DNA of 64,000 bases from Brachypodium distachyon (Eukaryota > Streptophyta > Magnoliopsida > Poales > Poaceae): positions 44,296,650 through 44,360,649 of the forward strand of contig NC_016134.3 in assembly GCF_000005505.3 (NCBI RefSeq), written 5' to 3'. Within the stretch, counting starts at the first letter, position 1. Every line of letters starts with the position of its first letter. Both the position numbers and the translations under genes were made by a program. Below the pieces are notes generated by a model, which had not been told where the DNA came from, did not search any database, and saw only the letters and a program-made list of their open reading frames with translations. Of the stretch, positions 44,310-55,548 are shown piece after piece.

Positions 44310-46985
44310 CTCCGCATCGTGTCTATGCATGTGGGGCCGGCCTAGTTCCGGTGGGCGGCTGGTGGGCTGGGGCCCACCTTTCCACATGGGGGGTGGTGGT
44401 ATCTTGTGTCTCGTGATTGCAGATGACGTGGCCATGTATATATTATGGGGGTGATGTGCTGGCATGGGCTGTACTCTACTCCCGTATTTGGTAACGTCGC
44501 GCAAAGGAAAATTGGAATTTTGGTTTTGTCTATGCGTCAAGTCTTTCTCCCTAGGTTGAACAAGAAAAAGAAGTTGCATCTGTGGGTAAAAATTGGCATA
44601 CCTGGTTCATCACGGATGAACGCAGTGAAACTCTATCGAAATCGATTTTGACCGAAAGTAGGGAGGGAGGGTGCCGCCGCCGCTACCGCTCATCTTGTCC
44701 GCCCCCGCATGGGTTCAATTGACGGTCTCCCACCAACTGCGGTCGACGTCTCTATTCTTTTGCCACATCGCGTCCGCTATCCCTTCACATCAGCGGAGGA
44801 AGGAAGAGGGGGGATCGGATTCTTTTTGCGGTGGCGGTGGCATATCCCTCTCCGGTCTTACCATATGTCGGATCGGGAATAAACCATATGGATGCTCGTC
44901 TCCATGCCTTGACCTACATCTCGCTCGTACTTTCTGTAAATGAACTGTGGTGTGGGTTTTCTCGAGACATAAATAGAGGGGGAAGGGGGGAGAAAGTGGT
45001 GGGCACGCAGCTGGTTTTCCGTGTCGGTTTTGACCGCGTGGAGCGCACGCCACGGTTCATCGTTCGAGAGAGTTCCTGTATAAAAAGATTGTGCGTATCC
45101 ATGGGTCACACGTTTGACAGATCAACTAACGACATTGTTCAGATTTGTAAATTTCTTGTGGTGTATCTGGAAGTCAAAAATTCAAATCACTAGTATTATA
45201 AGTATTTTAACCACCAAAACAAAGTACTAGCATATAAGCATCTGTGAAAATTATATCGAAACGGCACAGGTTGCCCTGTTCGTCAATTTGAGAAGGAGGG
45301 AGAATTTTTTATTTTTTTGGGAAAGTGGAATGCTATCCAGTGAAATACAGCAGGAAACAAATTCAGTTCCGTGCCAGTCGGTATTCCAGATCGCTGGAGT
45401 GCTGGACTCACTGTCGTGATCAAACGTGAGACGCATCTGATGCCTCTTTGTATTTTGCCCGGACGATATACATGGACGTGACGTGCGTATGTCTGCTGGT
45501 GCAGCCGTACCGGCATGGTATGCGTGCGTGGCACCCTGCCACGTGTCCGCGCAGCTCTCCACCGGGGGAAGAGGGTGTGACGTGGACGCAACCCGGCCCC
45601 GGCTGGCCGGCGACTCCATTTTTCGATCTGGCCGGGGAAGTGCGCACCCGGTCGCTTTTCTGCGGTTTTCCTGTGGTGTCAAAGGACTGAACCGGAACCG
45701 CTACCAAATGGGGGCTACTACGACTGTCCTAGCCACTGCGCTCGATTAATCGATAGTGTGGAGAATCTAGCTTATCTAGTGGAAGAGATCGATCGGCAGC
45801 TGGCACTCGTTGTGTGTTCCCGGCTCCTTTCTGGTCTATACATATCTCTTGTCGATCGTCCATTGCAAATGCGTGTGAAATGTCTTGAGCGCCGCGGCTC
45901 GATCGACAGCTATGGATATTCCGTGTGTTGGTGCGAACCAATACCCCGTACATGCCAATAAGATAGCTAGACTGAACCTCATGCTTTACAGCAGAAATAG
46001 AATCGCCTGATCAGTACTAGTACTTGTTAGTCAGACCGTCAAGCAGAGATCGAGCGTGATTGCTGCATCGAGATCTGTATATATGAACGGGTCGAGTGCC
46101 TTTCGATATCCATGCACGGAGCTGTCACAAAAAAAAGCTCGTAATCTCCGAGTCAGCCGTCTCCCTCTTGCTCCCCTCCCAAACAGGAGTCCTTAATTAA
46201 TTAATCGGTTTTGCTAGGGATAAGTGGCCTGAGATCTTGTGTTTCTCAGTCGACGTGTTTTCAACCGTCCGATCATCTTTTAGATTCGCGTTGGTTTTTC
46301 TTTTTTCTGTTGCCGCGAGCGGTCCTGTTTTGGGCTGGAGTTCGGGCCGGGCCGCAGGGGATGTGTATTTTTGCAGGTCCTGCCCATCTATCCATTCTTT
46401 AGCTCGGCCTGTTTGTATCGGCTCGCCCCCGCACGGTTATGTCTTCTGTTTCGCTTCGAACAGTTGTTTCTGTTCGTTCCCGTCGCCGGCTTCCCCACGC
46501 GTCGCGGAGTTTAGATTCGGACGGCGAGGTTCTTATTTGTCTCTCTCAGGTGCGCCCCTTCGTGCGTCTGTAGATTTTTTGTTCTAGGGTTTGTAGGCAC
46601 ACAAGGGATTAGAGGGGCTCGGTGATTTGTTTGGAAACATTAGGGTTTCCAGATGTCTTCATGTTCTCGCGCTTTTGGTTCTGATGTTAGGTTCTCTAAT
46701 CAAGGATTGCCTGTTTTTATTCATGGATGTGTTCGATTTTATGATCCCCCGGGGTGTCCCATGTATGCTAGGCAGCAGATTGCGCTGTTATGATTTTTGT
46801 CTCAACGAGGGGGATGGGGGAGAGCGATTGTACTGTGGTAGGGCTTTAGGTGACTCAGCTATTAATAAGTGCAAATCATCAAAGTATGGGGGCACTTATG
46901 TAGATTTTTTTTTGGCATGACCGCTAAAAAATAGGTCCTATTCAGCTTCCAGCACTGCATTTTTTCTCGATGCGGCTAAAAAATA
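44310..46985. other. Intergenic, no complete gene
   Basis: 44640-45180 and 45250-45960 have only short frames without domains. 46200-46970 is T/G-rich, with words such as GTTCTAGGGTTTGTAGG and CATTAGGGTTTCCAG that occur in plant leaders and in LINE 5' regions. It runs directly into the CDPK fragment, so it may be the body of an element that captured it. I cannot name it. Confidence 0.35.
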
Positions 46986-46989
46986 GGAG

Positions 46990-47411
46990 CACCTCCCCAA
47001 GGTGTTCAACTACTTCGACAAGAACATGAGCGGGTTCATCGAGATGGAGGAGCTCAAGGAGGCGCTGTCCCCGAGAGGCGACCAGAAGGCCATCGAAGAC
47101 ATCATCTTCGACATCGACATCGACAAGGTTGTATCATCATCATTGTCACCTTCAAAGAAGGAAGCCAAGAATGAGCAAACTTATATAACTGACACTGAAA
47201 TGTGCAGGACGGGAAGATAAGCTACGAGGAGTTCGAGCTGATGATGAAGGCCGGAGTGGACTGGAGGAACGCGTCGAGGCAGTACTCGAGAGCGGTTTTC
47301 AACACCCTGAGCCGAAAGATGTTCAAGGAGACGTCCCTGAAGATTCTTGATCCCATCACCCCACGTGGCGCAGCCGCCACCGTGGCGAAACAACAACAGG
47401 ACATGATCTGA
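46990..47411 (+). pseudogene. Calcium-dependent protein kinase C-terminal fragment
   Basis: Two exon-like pieces (46990-47128 and 47207-47411) joined by a GT-AG intron (47129-47206) encode the last part of a CDPK. They hold the third EF-hand ([15 protein letters not shown]), the fourth ([19 protein letters not shown], split by the intron), then the family tail [24 protein letters not shown] and a stop. Kinase, autoinhibitory and first EF-hand parts are absent upstream: the homology starts abruptly at CACCTCCCCAAG after GCTAAAAAATAGG repeats. The frame is intact and the intron conserved, so this is a DNA-level duplication or capture, not a retrocopy. Position four of the third loop (DKNMSG) is Met where an acidic or Asn residue is usual. 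Confidence 0.85.
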
Positions 47412-47431
47412 GAAAGGAAACAAAAAACGAG

Positions 47432-47529
47432 CTTTTTGCTGGGTGAATCCTTTTTTAGTTTTTGTTTGAACTGGGTGAATCTTTTTGCTGGGTGAATCCT
47501 TTTTTAGTTTTTGTTTGAACTGGGTGAGT
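47432..47529. repeat. 49-bp tandem duplication behind CDPK fragment
   Basis: Two near-identical units start CTTTTTGCTGGGTGAATCC at 47432 and 47481. They lie in what would be the fragment's 3' UTR. Confidence 0.9.
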
Positions 47530-48039
47530 CTTTGGAAGACAGAGAGAGGACACCACCGTCCAAGCGCGCTCATGCTAGCTGGTCTCTCGTCTCTGGTGTT
47601 TGTCGCAGAGCACGATTCCTAGCATGAGATGTTAGAACACGGAGAAATGTGACCCACTCGAACTCGAAAGGTTGTGCGCGCTTGCGGATTAACTGCACAA
47701 AGAATGTACCAGCTGGATGATCCATGCTCCGCGGAGTGCGGGACACGCGTGGACCGGACCAATTCCAACGCAAGCAGCAGTTGACACGTCTAATAATAGC
47801 GCAAGATCGAACGGGAGAAGTAACGCTTGGTTACTGGGCTTGTCCATGTTAAAAGTGATTGGTGGAATCTGTTCTCCTAATCACATCCTTAATTTGCTTT
47901 ATCAATAAAAGTGATTGCATGCATGCACAGTAAGACAGTTGATCTATACAGCTCAAACGTGACGTGAGGCGTTTGATGCGTTGCCCTGCTCCTCGGGTTT
48001 CCTTCTGAATTCTGAAATACCACTGGCATCACATCCTCT

Positions 48040-48719
48040 CTTTTTTTTTTAAACAACGATCTGGTTTTATTTATTCAACAAATAAAGTACATCTGATCGA
48101 AAAAACTAAAACGACAACAAAGATTTCAGATAAACTGAAAGTTAAATCAAAAATCTTTGAAGCCAACTCCTCTAGCTGCGTCTTTTGCATCTTGATGTTT
48201 CTCCAAATATCTGGTGACGAAACAGTACAAGACCAAACCTGCATAAACTGAACTTGTCTTGTAGGTTTTACTGTGCCGCATGAGCCGCCCACCCCAGCGG
48301 GTGAGAACTTAAGATCGTTCAACACACGGTGGCCGGGGACACACCCCTCACAAGACAGGTTGTCAAACCATTTAATCATCGCCGAACCATGGAGGAAGAA
48401 GACCAAAATCACAAAATTTCGAGCCGTGAGATCCACAAACTCAATGGAGTAGACCATGATAGACACGCCAAAACGGGGATGGAGCCGGAGACCAAAAATC
48501 CGAGCGTCGTCGTCTCCACCGTCAGGACGACGTCGCCAAGGATACACAAAACCTTATAAAAAATGTACTAAGACGATGGCCAGATGTTGATCCGTGGTTC
48601 CTCTCACCTCCTGATGGCCAAAAGCCAGAGACGAGGGGAACCGACGAAGACGACACCGGCGGCTTTTCTCCTGGTGGCGGCTAGGGTTCCACGAACTCTC
48701 GATCGATACATGATAGCAG
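48040..48719 (-). mobile_element. Non-LTR retro-insertion with poly(A) and 14-bp target duplication
   Basis: A minus-strand insertion ends in a poly(A) run (T-run at 48041-48050) preceded by AATAAATAAAACC. It is bounded by GCATCACATCCTCT (48026-48039) and GCAGCACATCCTCT (48716-48729), a 14-bp duplication with one mismatch, the mark of L1-type target-primed integration. The insert is about 680 bp. It starts with ACCCTAGCCGCC-like leader sequence and holds a 158-codon frame (48071-48547) with no reverse transcriptase. It is therefore either a short non-autonomous element or a retrocopy of a cellular transcript; I do not recognise the encoded sequence. Confidence 0.75.
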
Positions 48720-48729
48720 CACATCCTCT

Positions 48730-49709
48730 GTTTTTAAGGACATGTACAATCCAAGTTATTAATGCTGCCAACAAAGAGAGGTTTGTACATACTGTTGTCT
48801 GTAAAAAATAGTCCACTTTAGGTTAATTCTATAAGCACATTGCATTGTATATGCTCCAATAGAACTCAAACTTTATAGAAAAAATTACCAATATATGTGA
48901 CCCCAAACAAGCATAATATCAAAATAATTCTAATGATACTAGGTTAACTTAGAACAAACTAAAATACACAAACATTCCTTTTTTTCAAGAAGAAGGTACA
49001 CAAACGAAATAAATGAGTTTGTACTTCCTTTTTTCAAGAAGAAGGTACTTCAAATATTCCAGGTAATCACTATCATGACGTATCACTCAGTTGGCCCATC
49101 CTGATTAGACATATCTGCATGGAAACGAGCAACGACCAACTTGCGCGAGAGGCAGCTGTCAAAAAAAAAAAAACTTGCGTGAGAGGTAAATATGTCTTTG
49201 CCTCTTAATTTGGCTGCCCAGTTTTGATGTCGTCCTATGTGATATCGTGAGGTTGTCAATACACTGGCCGGATCTCAACAATTCAGTCCTCAATCCAGTC
49301 TTTGTATGTTTCCGCTAATTAACGTGCATGGACCGTACGACATGTAACATGACCACACCTTATTGGAAGACATACTAGTCCTAACTGATCAGGAACTCGG
49401 CCCTACCAGGTAACACAGCAGCTCCATCTCCTCTTCATCATATCAATGAAATTTCGGGGGGAAGACCGGCCAAGTCCAAGTCTTGGCATGTCTCCAAGCA
49501 AGCATGAATAATACAACCACATATCCATGTTTTGTCAGTTAATTGTCACTCCAATTACACCATAGCCACAAGTGTCAAGTGGGCCGGAGTCAATCAGTCG
49601 TCGGCTATAGCTTGATCTTTCATCTATTTAGTTGCAGCCCATTGCAGCACCATCGCCTTCAGCTAGAGCTTCAGCACAATTGCACACCCGTCCACAAACT
49701 TAACCAAAG
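48730..49709. other. Upstream region of the receptor kinase gene
   Basis: AT-rich. CCTTTTTTCAAGAAGAAGGT occurs twice (about 48978 and 49027). An ACTTGCG(C/T)GAGAGG word recurs around an A-run near 49165. No gene recognised; no clear TATA box. Confidence 0.4.
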
Positions 49710-52464
49710 ATGACCAAGTTTGAGTATGACCATCGGCTTGTTCTTCTTCCTTGCCATCTTCTTCTCTGCCTTTCAGTGATCTGCAGCTGCAGCGCGGAAG
49801 CGCCGGCAGCGGCAGGCCACCGGCCCGGGTGCCCGGCCAAGTGCGGCGACGTCGACATCCCGTTCCCCTTCGGCATCGGCGAGCAGTGCGCGCTGGACGG
49901 CTTTCAGCTCGGCTGCAACAGAAGCATTGGCAGTAGAGGCACGGGCAGTACCAGCAGCAAGCCTTTCTGGGGGGATTTCGAGGTGATGAGCATCTCCGTG
50001 CCGGACGGCAAGGTCCGGGTGAAGACGCTCATCTCCTCGCTGTGCTACGACCCTGCCACCAACCTCACCACCCCCTTCGAGGCGTCCTCAGACTTCACCA
50101 ATTCAGGTTTCTGGATTTCGGACGCCGACAACAAGATCGTCGTCATCGGCTGCTACACTCTGGCTTACATGATGAGCTCCTCCGTAAGCTATATAGCACG
50201 TCTCAGCTGAATTCTGTTCTACTAATTCTAATTAACGGCATGGATCTCACACAAATATGTATGATTGTTGCGTTTGCAGTATGTGATAGGTTGTCTGTCA
50301 AGATGCGACGATGCACTGCCACTTCAGAACGGCTCGTGCTCCGGCAACGGCTGCTGCCAGGCGGACGTCCCGAAGGACATAACGTATTACGAGAGCTATT
50401 TCAACGAGCGATACAACGGCAGCGTGACATGGAGGCAGCAAGACAGGCGCTGCGGCTACATGGCGGTGATGGAAAAGGCGGCTCTCGACTTCCGCCCGAG
50501 CTTCGTCACCTCCACGGTGTTCAACGACACCAACAACGGGAAGGTCCCGGTCATCCTCAACTGGCTGATCGCGCAGGTTTCTTGCCGGGTTGCTAGGCAG
50601 AATATGAGCACCTACGCGTGTGTCAGCAGCAACAGCCAGTGCCTCGATTCCACCGGTAAGCAGCCAGGTTACCGCTGCAGGTGCCGGAATGGATATGAAG
50701 GCAACCCTTACATCACTGGTGGATGCCAAGGTTCGATCATTCCTGCTTTAGTTTTTGGTCCCTTCAACATTCCTACAACCAAATAGAATTATGAACTTAC
50801 AAGTGTTTGTCGCAGATATTGACGACTGCCTTGGAAATTCCAATCTATGCCCATTTGGGGTCTGCGTGAACACGCCGGGGGGCTACAACTGCCCATGCCA
50901 CCCGGGGAATTCCACCATAAACGGCGTTTGCGTGCCAATTCAGAAGCCTTCCCGTTTTCCTGCGCTACCGGTTGTAGGTGGGTTCTTCTCCTTGTTAAGC
51001 ACTAAAATAACATCACTTATATACGGACAATTAATTAGACTATCAATATGTACCGTAGGATCAGTAGTATTAGTGCCCAACAGGCAACCTACTAGCAAAC
51101 AGAACTCCAACATGATTGAATGGATTTAGTATTTTTTTTCTTTAGATTAGAAAACAAGCTCTGCCAATCATTTATGTGTTCCTTATTAGGAATAATTGTT
51201 TTTTCTCTTGAATACTACTCCCAGCTCATGTGAAATCACATTCATTTCTGACAAAATATCTCAACTGATCTAGTTGTTGTAACGATAATCATGCACAGGC
51301 GCAAGTGTTGGACTCGTCATCATTGTGATTGCTATAGCATGCGCATGCTTGATCCGCGAGAGAAAGAAATCACAGAAGATGAAAGAGAACTACTTTCGGC
51401 AGCACGGTGGCCTACTATTATTCGAAGAGATGAAGTCAAAGCAAGCCAATTCATTCAAAATCTTCACGAAGGAAGAGCTACAGAAAGCCACGGACATGTT
51501 CAGTGCACAACGGATAGTGGGCCGGGGAGGAAACGGAACTGTGTACAGAGGACTTCTGGAGGGCAACGACCTGGAGGTAGCAGTCAAGAGATGCATGACG
51601 ATCGACGAGAAGCAGAAGGCAGAGTTTGGCAAAGAGATGCTGATCCTGTCCCAGATCAACCACAGGAACATCGTGAAGCTCCTCGGGTGCTGCCTCGAGG
51701 TGGAAGTCCCCATGTTGGTGTACGAGTTCATCCCGAACGGCACGCTCTTCCAACTCATCCATGGCAGCCATGGCCAACGCCTCTCCCTGGCCGCTCGCTT
51801 GGAGATCGCCCACGAGTCCGCCGACGCGCTCGCCTACCTCCATTCGTGCGCTTCGCCGCCCATCCTCCACGGCGACGTCAAGTCCTCCAACATCCTCATC
51901 GACGCCGACCGCAAGGCTAAAGTCTCCGATTTCGGCACCTCCATCTTGGGGGCGACCGACGAGTCACAGTTTGCAACATTTATGCAGGGGACGTGTGGGT
52001 ACCTCGACCCGGAGTATGTGCAAACTTGCCGGATGACATATAAGAGTGACGTGTACAGCTTTGGGGTTGTCCTTCTGGAGTTACTCACGCGGAAGAAGCC
52101 GGTCAATCTCTTCGCCGCTGAACACGAGAAGAGCCTGTCCGTGGTGTTCTTGTCTGCGATGAAGGAGAATAAGGTTGCGGAGATCCTGGATGAGCATATT
52201 AAGGACGAGGAGGACAACGCAAGGTTTATTCAAGAGATTGCGGAGCTAGCGAAGCAGTGCTTGGAGATGTATGGTGAGAACAGGCCATCAATGAGGGAAG
52301 TTGCCGAGAAGCTTGGCGGGCTGAGGAAGGGGATGCATCACCATCCATGGGGGAAGGAAGCACAAGAGGATACGGAGAGCTTGCTTGGGGAGCCGTCGTC
52401 CATGGCCAGCTCGACTGTCAGCACCGAGAAGATAGGTATTACGGGTCTGCAGTCAGGGCGTTAA
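49710..52464 (+). CDS. Wall-associated receptor-like kinase (WAK)
   Basis: Four exons, join(49710..50183, 50280..50730, 50816..50977, 51299..52464), 750 residues, typical WAK layout. Order: signal peptide (1 to about 30); GUB_WAK galacturonan-binding domain (CPAKCGDVDIPFPFGIGEQC..., then C-terminal WAK part); an EGF-like repeat (about 265-308); a calcium-binding EGF starting DIDDC at the exon 3 boundary; a membrane helix (about 363-382, GLVIIVIAIACACLI); and a Ser/Thr kinase. The kinase has GRGGNGTVYRG, VAVKR (Lys about 459), ILHGDVKSSN and DFG; Gly replaces Arg before the catalytic Asp, so it is non-RD, as in many immune receptors. WAKs sense pectin and its fragments at the cell surface. The gene is convergent with the BiP-like gene; stops are 193 bp apart. 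Confidence 0.95.
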
Positions 52465-52657
52465 GAGTTATCAAATTGTATCTTTTGTTTTGGCTGCAAA
52501 ATATGCAGAAAATTGTTGCAGCTAAATAGCTTTAATGTGTTATCTAGTCCTCCTCCGGTGTTTCAACTTGATTTGTTGGGACTTCTGTCTTTACTAGCAC
52601 AAGCGTATACGTGCATTGCGGATATCTTTGCCGGATCAATCCTCTGTGAAAGATAAT

Positions 52658-54120
52658 TTAACACAAGTCCGTAGAAGCCCCAAACTGACGCCGTTCGCCA
52701 CCCAGACATTCGTAACCCCCTGCCGTAGGATGGCTGAGAAGAGCTCCACCATGAACCACAGCTTCGTCAGGCTCCACCGCTGCCGTACCGATCCGTACTT
52801 GTCTTCCGCCAAAGTAGTCGCTGATGAGTTCCTGAATCCTCGGCATCCTGCTGCTCCCGCCGACGAGAACGATCTCGTCAACCAGTTCCTTCTTCTCGGC
52901 CAGTTCGCTCCCAACCATGGCCTTGTCCACCACTGACATGATCCTGCCGAAGAGATCGTGGTTGAGCTCCTCGAACTTTGCTCGTGTCAGAGGCTCAAAC
53001 AAATCCACGCCGTCGACGATGGAATTGACGCTCACACGGGCGACATCTCGGTCGCTCAGTTCCTTCTTGGCGCGCTCGCACTCTGCTCTCAGCTTCCAGA
53101 GCTTCGCCGTGTCGTTGCCAATGTCGACGCTGTGCTTCTCCCGGATCAGTTGCAGGAAGTGGTTGGCCGTTCTCCGGTCGAAGTCGTCCCCTCCGAGGTG
53201 CGCGTCATGCCACGTCCCGATGGCCTCGAACACGCCGTCCTCGTGGACCAGGACGGTGGCCTCCGCCGTGCCGCCGCCGACGTGCAGCACCAGGACGTTC
53301 TTCGTGATCTCGTTTTCGTGGAGGCCGTGCGCGAGGGCGGCGGCGGTGGGCTCGTCGATGATCCTGACGGGCTCCAGGCCGGCGGACGTGACGGCGTCGA
53401 AGGCGGCGAGGCGGGACGCGTCGCGGAAGTAGCTGGGGACGGTGAGGACGGCGTAGTGGACCTTGTGGCCGAGGAAGGCCTCGGCTCGACACTTGAGCTC
53501 CGCCAGCACCATGGCGGCCACGTCCTCGACGTGGAGCAGCTGCTTCTTCGCCACCTGGATTCCTGTGCCCGTGCTGCTTGTTTCCTTGTACACGATCTTG
53601 TACGGGAAACTCTCTCTCTGCACGTCCTCGTGCCCAAATCTGCACAAATTTGAGATCCAAGTTAATATCGATCAAACGAATCGAATCAACAAGTAGGTAG
53701 CAGTAAGTACAGTAGTAACTAACTACAAATTCATCTGAATTATAGTGCAGATTAAGAAGAAGGCGTGTGTTAGAATTGATCGTACGTTTTCCCGAGCAGG
53801 CGCTTGAAGCCAAAGACGGCGGCCTGAGGGTTAGCGGCGGCGTGGTCCTTTGCGGCCTCGCCGACGAGGGCGGCGCCGTCGTCGGAGAAGGCGACCCATG
53901 AGGGGATGCAGAACCGGAACACGGGCGCCCCGGCGTGGCCGTTGCCGTAGCCGGAGACGCAGGATCTGGTGTTGCCGAGACGGACGGCGATGACGCTGCC
54001 GAGCCGGAACGGCCTGCTGGGCAGGGGACTGTCCATCAGCGCAGCCGCATGACCCAGAAACCCTGACGGCAGGAGCTGCAGGCAGATCAGTAAGACGGCG
54101 ATTCGATCCGAATTAGCCAT
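52658..54120 (-). CDS. BiP/Hsp70-like protein reduced to a degenerate ATPase domain
   Basis: Two exons, complement(join(52658..53639, 53786..54120)), 438 residues versus about 665 for ER Hsp70 (BiP). It has a signal peptide (1 to about 26) and most of the nucleotide-binding domain: VGEAAKDHAAANP, VLTVPSYFRDASR, RIIDEPTAAALAHG, HLGGDDFD and EIVLVGGSSRMPRIQ. It ends about 30 residues after the PDEAVVHGGAL motif, so linker and substrate-binding domain are missing. Key ATPase residues are changed: the phosphate-1 Asp is Arg47 (IAVRLGNT) and the phosphate-2 Asp is His231 (LHVGGGT). No HDEL is present. It is probably not a working chaperone; it could be a decoy or regulator, or a decaying gene, though the frame is open throughout. 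A 40-bp piece of its leader is repeated 1 kb upstream. Confidence 0.9.
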
Positions 54121-54123
54121 GGG

Positions 54124-54163
54124 AGGATGGATGATTGAGGCCGTCGCAGAGAGGACTCCTTTT
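54124..54163. repeat. 40-bp direct repeat, copy 1 (BiP-like leader)
   Basis: AGGATGGATGATTGAGGCCG and the next 20 bases are repeated exactly at 55108-55147, on either side of the 815-bp segment. Weaker similarity continues beyond both copies (ATCCACCTCA..TTGAGCGGCTTTGAT at about 54238-54269 and 55177-55211). Confidence 0.9.
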
Positions 54164-54295
54164 TAGTTTTTTATTATGATACTAGTGATATTGGAACGGC
54201 GACGGCATCACCGACCTACTTAAGTTAGGTTACACAAATCCACCTCATATTGGGATTGAGCGGCTTTGATTACACAACCAGTTTTGTCCCCAGTC

Positions 54296-55110
54296 AAATT
54301 GAGTCTTTTTTCATGTAAGTTCATATATATGTTTACAATCCTACAAAATTGCAAATCCAAATTTATAGACACAAATAGAAAAACAAAACTAATCTAGAAA
54401 TAGAAGACCTTGACAAGACAAAATTTAAGACACATAATTTATAAACTCACCCTTTTTTTTTAAACTTTCAGCCGTGCTACGGTGCGACGGTAACACCCAG
54501 AGAGATGCTCTTAGCATCTTTCAATAGGTTCTCTAAAATTGGATTCCTTAAAACCAATTTTATAACTGCTTCCTCCAGCAACTTCCCAAAACAGTCACGG
54601 ATCCAAGATTGTACACAAACTAGAGCTAAACTGGGCTAAGTATGTAAGTCTAGAGTTAATCCGTTGTTAATCAGTTATTTTTTGCCAAATGTCTATGGCA
54701 CGATACATGTAGCAGCCATCTCATGCCTAGGGCTATAGCCCCAATTGCCCTATGCGTGAATCTGCCCCTGTCCCTAAACTTCATTCTCTATTTCCTTTTA
54801 TACGTCACACTGACACGTGAGTCCCATGAATCAGTCACAAAGAATTTCCTCACCCCTCTTCTCCTCTCTCTTTCATGCCGCCCTTTTGTTCCTCCTCAAC
54901 CGCTCCCTGCTCCTCCTCCGCCCCAACCCTGCCGCTCCTCCACCTTTCCCATGCCGTTCTCTTGCTCCTCCGCCACTGCCATTGCTGCTCCTCCGGAGCG
55001 GGCGCCACTGCTCTTCTGGCGACCTCGATCCCACATCTGTGGACTTGATTTCGGCCAGGAATTACGTCGGGGTGGCGCAGGGGTTAGGTGAGGGTCGCCG
55101 AGGGTCCAGG
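54296..55110 (+). repeat. 815-bp inverted repeat, left copy (transposon-derived)
   Basis: Reads base for base, as far as I can check by eye, as the reverse complement of 63186-64000. It includes an AT-rich half, a nested hAT-type MITE and a GC-rich block with an open frame of about 100 codons that has no recognised domain. The left end may lie a few bases before 54296, because the other copy is cut by the window edge. Confidence 0.9.
54592..54770. mobile_element. hAT-type MITE nested in the left 815-bp copy
   Basis: A 179-bp element with ends CAGTCACGGATCCA and, reverse-complemented, CAGGGGCAGATTCA, flanked by TCCCAAAA (54584-54591) and TCCCTAAA (54771-54778), an 8-bp duplication with one mismatch. 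Confidence 0.8.
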
Positions 55111-55147
55111 ATGGATGATTGAGGCCGTCGCAGAGAGGACTCCTTTT
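55108..55147. repeat. 40-bp direct repeat, copy 2
   Basis: Exact match to 54124-54163 in the BiP-like gene leader; it starts within the last three bases of the 815-bp segment. Confidence 0.9.
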
Positions 55148-55548
55148 GGATGACTTTTGGGCGGAGTCCGACACCAATCCACCTCAGCTTGCGATTGAGC
55201 AGCTTTGATAGTTTCTCAGAAGCACCTACGTTACGAATTACGATCATGGCATGGGCTAACTGTAACACAATGGTATATATGTTTAAATCAGGTCATTCTA
55301 TGAAACACAGTTACAAGTTTACAGCAACGGTATGATCATCCAAGTGGCAGAGAGGTAACAACCATAACAAGAGTAGCAACACGTACAACCTCTTCCAAAA
55401 GTACTCCAACACCAAGTATCCTCTAGTTATGCAGTGCTTTTTTACAGCTCTTGTTATGCAGCAAAGGGCTTACGTTTATACCGGGTATATTTTCAGAGAA
55501 GTTCTACTCCTACCAGCAGATCCAGAACCCGTTTAACCAAACACAACC

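Noticed and set aside
52958..53653. 231-codon plus-strand frame opposite the BiP-like gene
   Set aside because: Antisense shadow; the minus strand matches Hsp70 motifs over the whole length.
54723..55122. 100-122 codon frames in the 815-bp repeat as a gene
   Set aside because: Identical in both repeat copies, Leu/Pro/Ser-rich low complexity, no domain; part of a transposon-derived segment.
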